Source: an uncultured Oscillospiraceae bacterium (GTDB lineage: Bacteria; Bacillota; Clostridia; Oscillospirales; Acutalibacteraceae). From it: a stretch of 23,727 nucleotides of DNA. Positions 21,625-23,727 of the stretch are shown here, piece after piece (position 1 is the first letter of the stretch; each line of letters starts with the position of its first letter). The position numbers and the translations under genes were made by a program. The notes beneath the pieces were generated by a model, which was not told the DNA's origin, ran no database searches, and was given only the letters and a program-made list of their open reading frames with translations. The DNA is taken from NCBI GenBank assembly GCA_910588415.1, contig CAJUPK010000019.1, positions 1 to 23,727 of the forward strand, in the 5' to 3' direction.

Positions 21625-21842
21625 ATAGGTTTTGAGAGCCGGTTGATGAGAGCGGAAGAAAAAGTTTTGTCCACTTTTTCAAGAAGTGGAAGAGTTATGC
21701 GTTGCATAACTCTAGGCTTGGAGGCAAAGCCTCCGAGGTCCTGCCGGAGGACGCGTCCTACGGCAAGGCCGTGGGACTTTGTCCCACACCCTACCAGGGG
21801 CCTAACGCCCCTGGACCGCGCAAACATGCTCTCAAAACCTAT
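21625..21842 (-). other. hairpin-array element 2, probable structured leader of the alpha-galactosidase gene
   Basis: Closed by perfect 15-bp complementary ends ATAGGTTTTGAGAGC (21625-21639) / GCTCTCAAAACCTAT (21828-21842). Inside: CCACTT/AAGTGG (21671-21689), AGAGTTATGC-gtt-GCATAACTCT (21691-21713), GGAGGC-aaa-GCCTCC (21720-21734), AGGACGCGTCCT, GTGGGAC-ttt-GTCCCAC (21771-21787) and CCAGGGGC/GCCCCTGG. It shares a 28-base identical block with element 1 and an AAAAGTTT..C..ACTTTTtCAA segment. The 3' end on the minus strand lies 96 bases before the alpha-galactosidase start. The flanks (21529-21624 and 21843-21939) hold no gene. Confidence 0.65.
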
Positions 21843-21939
21843 ACCTAATAAAAGCATGGCCGCATAACCAGCCGACCTCTATGTCCCATTGTATGCCAGG
21901 CTTGTCCAAAAGTCAATACCCTCTTTTGGCTGGCGTTTT

Positions 21940-23220
21940 TTAGCCCTGGTAGGCCTGGTACACCTCCCGGCGGGTGCGGCCCCCTGCCGGGGAGAAAAAC
22001 TTCTGGGGCAGGTCCTTGACCGGGTCGGACTGTACTGCTTCAGCGGGGATGTACCCGTGCTCTTTGCAGAACTCCATGCCCCCGTAGTAGGGGTGCTGGC
22101 GCTGGCCTGTGGCCCGGATTTTCTCCCACCGGCGGCCAAGGGCCTCCTCCTTGGGGGTCAGCAGCATGGAGAGTTCGCCCCAGGTCATGGGCTTGTCCAG
22201 CCGCAGGCAGTTGTCTGAGTAGACCACGGCCCGGCTTTCCGCCAGGGTCCGCATGGTTGCAAACAGGGGGTCCTCCTGGCCCAGGTCCGCAAAGGGGCTC
22301 TCCTCCATCAGCCGCTCCACAGTGACCACCTGATAGCCCTGGTCCTGCAGCAGCTTCAGCTGGCGCTCCAGGCCCCAGGCCACTGGGGTCCGCTTGGCCA
22401 TATTGTACCCGTCCTTCTGAAAGATGATCTGCCCGCAGAAGAAGTCCGGGTTCTGCTCCAAGGCCTGGCGCACCGGGGCTTCCATGGCCTCTATCTCCGC
22501 GTTCAGGGCAGCCTTGGGGTCAGGGAGAGTGCTGGGCAGCCAGCCAGCCCCGTCAAAGGACGCGGCCATATACTGATATCCCAGCCGGTCGCACACATCA
22601 TAGGCAGTAAAGCCGTCTCCAATCTTGTCCACATAGTGGGCCGGGCGGGTCATGGCCAGCTTGTAGCCGTAGCGGTCCAGCATCAGCTGGTCCAGGCGGG
22701 CCAGGTCCTGGGCGGCCAGGTCAAAGCTGCCCAGCACCTCCCGCTTGCCGTAGACAAAGGGCTTTTTTCCAAAGATCACATGGCGGTAGCCGTGGTTGGT
22801 GATCTGGTGGCCCTCGTCCAGCATCCGCCGGATGAGCCGGTCGTTGTGCAGGACCCCTCCATGGGAGTCCTGGTGGATGTCCGGGTAGTGGTCGAACTGT
22901 ATGCCCCCCCAGGCCGCGCTGCCCAGGGCCCCGGCCTTGTCCGGGTAGTTCTCCGAGGTGTCGCCCACCACATCAAAGGTGCCCTTGGCGTGGTAGGCAG
23001 CCAACGTGTCCAGCAGCAGGTCTGTAAGGGATTTGCCCCCAAAGCGGTCCGGGGCAGCGGGCAGGTCCATGGGGCCGTCGTCAAAGGTCATGGCTGCCAG
23101 GCGCTGGCGGGTGCAGACGCGCTGGATGCGCCGGGTATAGCTCAGGCAGGGGGCAGGGGGCGGCAGTACCCGGCCCAAGGCCTTTTTTGCCAGCTTGCCC
23201 ATCTTAACAATCATTGACAT
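21940..23220 (-). CDS. polysaccharide deacetylase (NodB)-like protein with SLH-like tail
   Basis: 426 residues. ATG at 23220, AGGAG five bases upstream. NodB motifs: AAMTFDDGP (D47, D48), NHGYRH (H143, H147) and TRPAHY (R192, P193), the metal and catalytic sites of carbohydrate esterase family 4. The gap between motifs 1 and 2 is about 95 residues, roughly twice the usual, and contains a His/Asp-rich stretch (FDHYPDIHQDSHGG). Residues about 305-350 (PFADLGQ...DPLFATMRTLAESRAVVYSDNCLRLDKPMTWGEL) resemble one SLH repeat; the rest of the tail is unassigned. The N-terminus is basic and Pro-rich (KALGRVLPPPAPCLSY) without a clear signal peptide. Likely acts on peptidoglycan or a wall polysaccharide if exported by another route; otherwise the substrate is open. 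Confidence 0.8.
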   Translation of the reverse strand: MSMIVKMGKLAKKALGRVLPPPAPCLSYTRRIQRVCTRQRLAAMTFDDGPMDLPAAPDRFGGKSLTDLLLDTLAAYHAKGTFDVVGDTSENYPDKAGALGSAAWGGIQFDHYPDIHQDSHGGVLHNDRLIRRMLDEGHQITNHGYRHVIFGKKPFVYGKREVLGSFDLAAQDLARLDQLMLDRYGYKLAMTRPAHYVDKIGDGFTAYDVCDRLGYQYMAASFDGAGWLPSTLPDPKAALNAEIEAMEAPVRQALEQNPDFFCGQIIFQKDGYNMAKRTPVAWGLERQLKLLQDQGYQVVTVERLMEESPFADLGQEDPLFATMRTLAESRAVVYSDNCLRLDKPMTWGELSMLLTPKEEALGRRWEKIRATGQRQHPYYGGMEFCKEHGYIPAEAVQSDPVKDLPQKFFSPAGGRTRREVYQAYQG

Positions 23221-23310
23221 GGCGTCTCCTACTTTCCAGGTGAATTTCTGTGCAGGGGGGATGGTCCCCGCAGAGGCTTTTTTCGTTTTCAGCAGAGCCC
23301 CGCAGGCTGT

Positions 23311-23727
23311 TTATGACGGGAGTGTATGCTCCCCCGGGTTTTCCTGTTTATCCTCTGGGGGGACGGCCCGGGTTTGCTGAGAGGCGGCCCCTTTCCGGTG
23401 CAGGCGGCTGTACACCGCGGTTTTGAACAGCCGGTAGCACACCGCTGTTACCGGGGTACCGATCCAGATGCCCACAATGCCCAGCACCCCGCCCCAGAAC
23501 ATCACGGCAAAGAGGGTCCACAGGGGCGGCAGGCCAATGGAGGAGCCCACCACCCGGGGGTAAATCAGGTTGCCCTCCACTTGCTGCAGGATGATCAGGA
23601 AGATGAGAAAGATCAGCGCGTCAATAGGATGCACCAGCAGCAGAATGAAGGCCCCCACTCCCGCGCCAATCTACGCGCCCAGAATGGGGATCTACGCCCC
23701 CAGGGCCACCACCGAGGAGATCAGCAG
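23311..23727 (-). pseudogene. AI-2E family transporter, C-terminal part, with two in-frame TAG codons; 5' end outside window
   Basis: Read on the minus strand from the window edge, the frame gives LLISSVVALGA-stop-IPILGA-stop-IGAGVGAFILLL and continues to a stop at 23311. The downstream 115 residues carry the family hallmark IILQQVEGNLIYPRVVGSSIGLPPLWTLFAVMFWGG and two to three membrane segments, ending in a hydrophilic tail. AI-2E (PerM-like) proteins are eight-helix membrane proteins linked to autoinducer-2 export or ion exchange. Both TAGs (23692-23694 and 23671-23673) stand where the family has an aromatic or hydrophobic residue (Tyr fits, TAC to TAG). Sequence on both sides is intact, so this is a recent decay or a sequence error. 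Other genes here end in TAG, so reassignment is unlikely. A GTG at 23658 could restart a short fragment. Confidence 0.7.

Overview
The window looks like chromosomal DNA of a GC-rich, anaerobic, gut-type Bacillota, most likely Oscillospirales (Flavonifractor, Intestinimonas or Lawsonibacter-like). The evidence is the strong AGGAGG-type ribosome sites, consensus sigma-A promoters, an ACT-domain/PFL-family gene pair, a methionine gamma-lyase family protein, a bile-salt-hydrolase-like enzyme, an SLH-anchored surface protein, and intergenic regions packed with short perfect hairpins. I see no rRNA, tRNA, phage, transposase or CRISPR array. The genus call is inference.

Layout. 1-1145 (+) is the 3' part of a PLP-dependent methionine gamma-lyase family gene. 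1337-5484 (-) holds a DUF2461 protein, a GNAT acetyltransferase, MTA/SAH nucleosidase (mtnN) and an exported membrane protein with a YcxB-like tail. 5790-7261 (+) is a two-gene operon (SDR dehydrogenase and AAC(6')-type GNAT) behind a clear promoter. 7333-9224 (+) is a chemoreceptor with its own promoter and terminator. 9454-11379 (-) is a surface protein with three PPC-like domains, a PTPEAT linker and three SLH domains. 11611-13807 (-) is an operon of ACT protein (UPF0237), GNAT and PFL family protein (UPF0210). 13927-15693 (+) is a tandemly duplicated structured leader followed by a membrane-domain/NUDIX fusion. 15885-17171 (+) is a carboxylesterase, sharing a bidirectional terminator with an amidohydrolase (17291-18172, -). 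18408-19382 (-) is a choloylglycine hydrolase. 20171-21528 (-) is a GH27 alpha-galactosidase translationally coupled to a small zinc-ribbon protein. 21940-23220 (-) is a polysaccharide-deacetylase-type protein, and 23311-23727 (-) is the end of an AI-2E family transporter with two in-frame TAG codons.

The most unusual signal is non-coding. Several genes are preceded by hairpin-dense leaders that begin right at a -10 box. Two of these (19419-20039 and 21625-21842) are closed by long complementary ends and share an identical 28-base block. Two tandem units (13930-14226) share a 9-bp dyad with a conserved 31-base loop. Four modules in these regions keep the same fold (a 12-16 bp outer stem enclosing two hairpins) while the paired bases change together. 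This suggests a family of structured leader RNAs or structured mobile repeats upstream of metabolic and surface genes. Separately, the chemoreceptor carries a complete CZB zinc-binding signature between its two membrane segments, that is, outside the cell.

Functionally the window is a mixed accessory/housekeeping region: sulfur metabolism (methionine gamma-lyase family, MtnN), host- and diet-linked hydrolases (bile salt hydrolase, alpha-galactosidase, esterase, amidohydrolase), cell-envelope proteins (SLH protein, deacetylase) and one sensory receptor.
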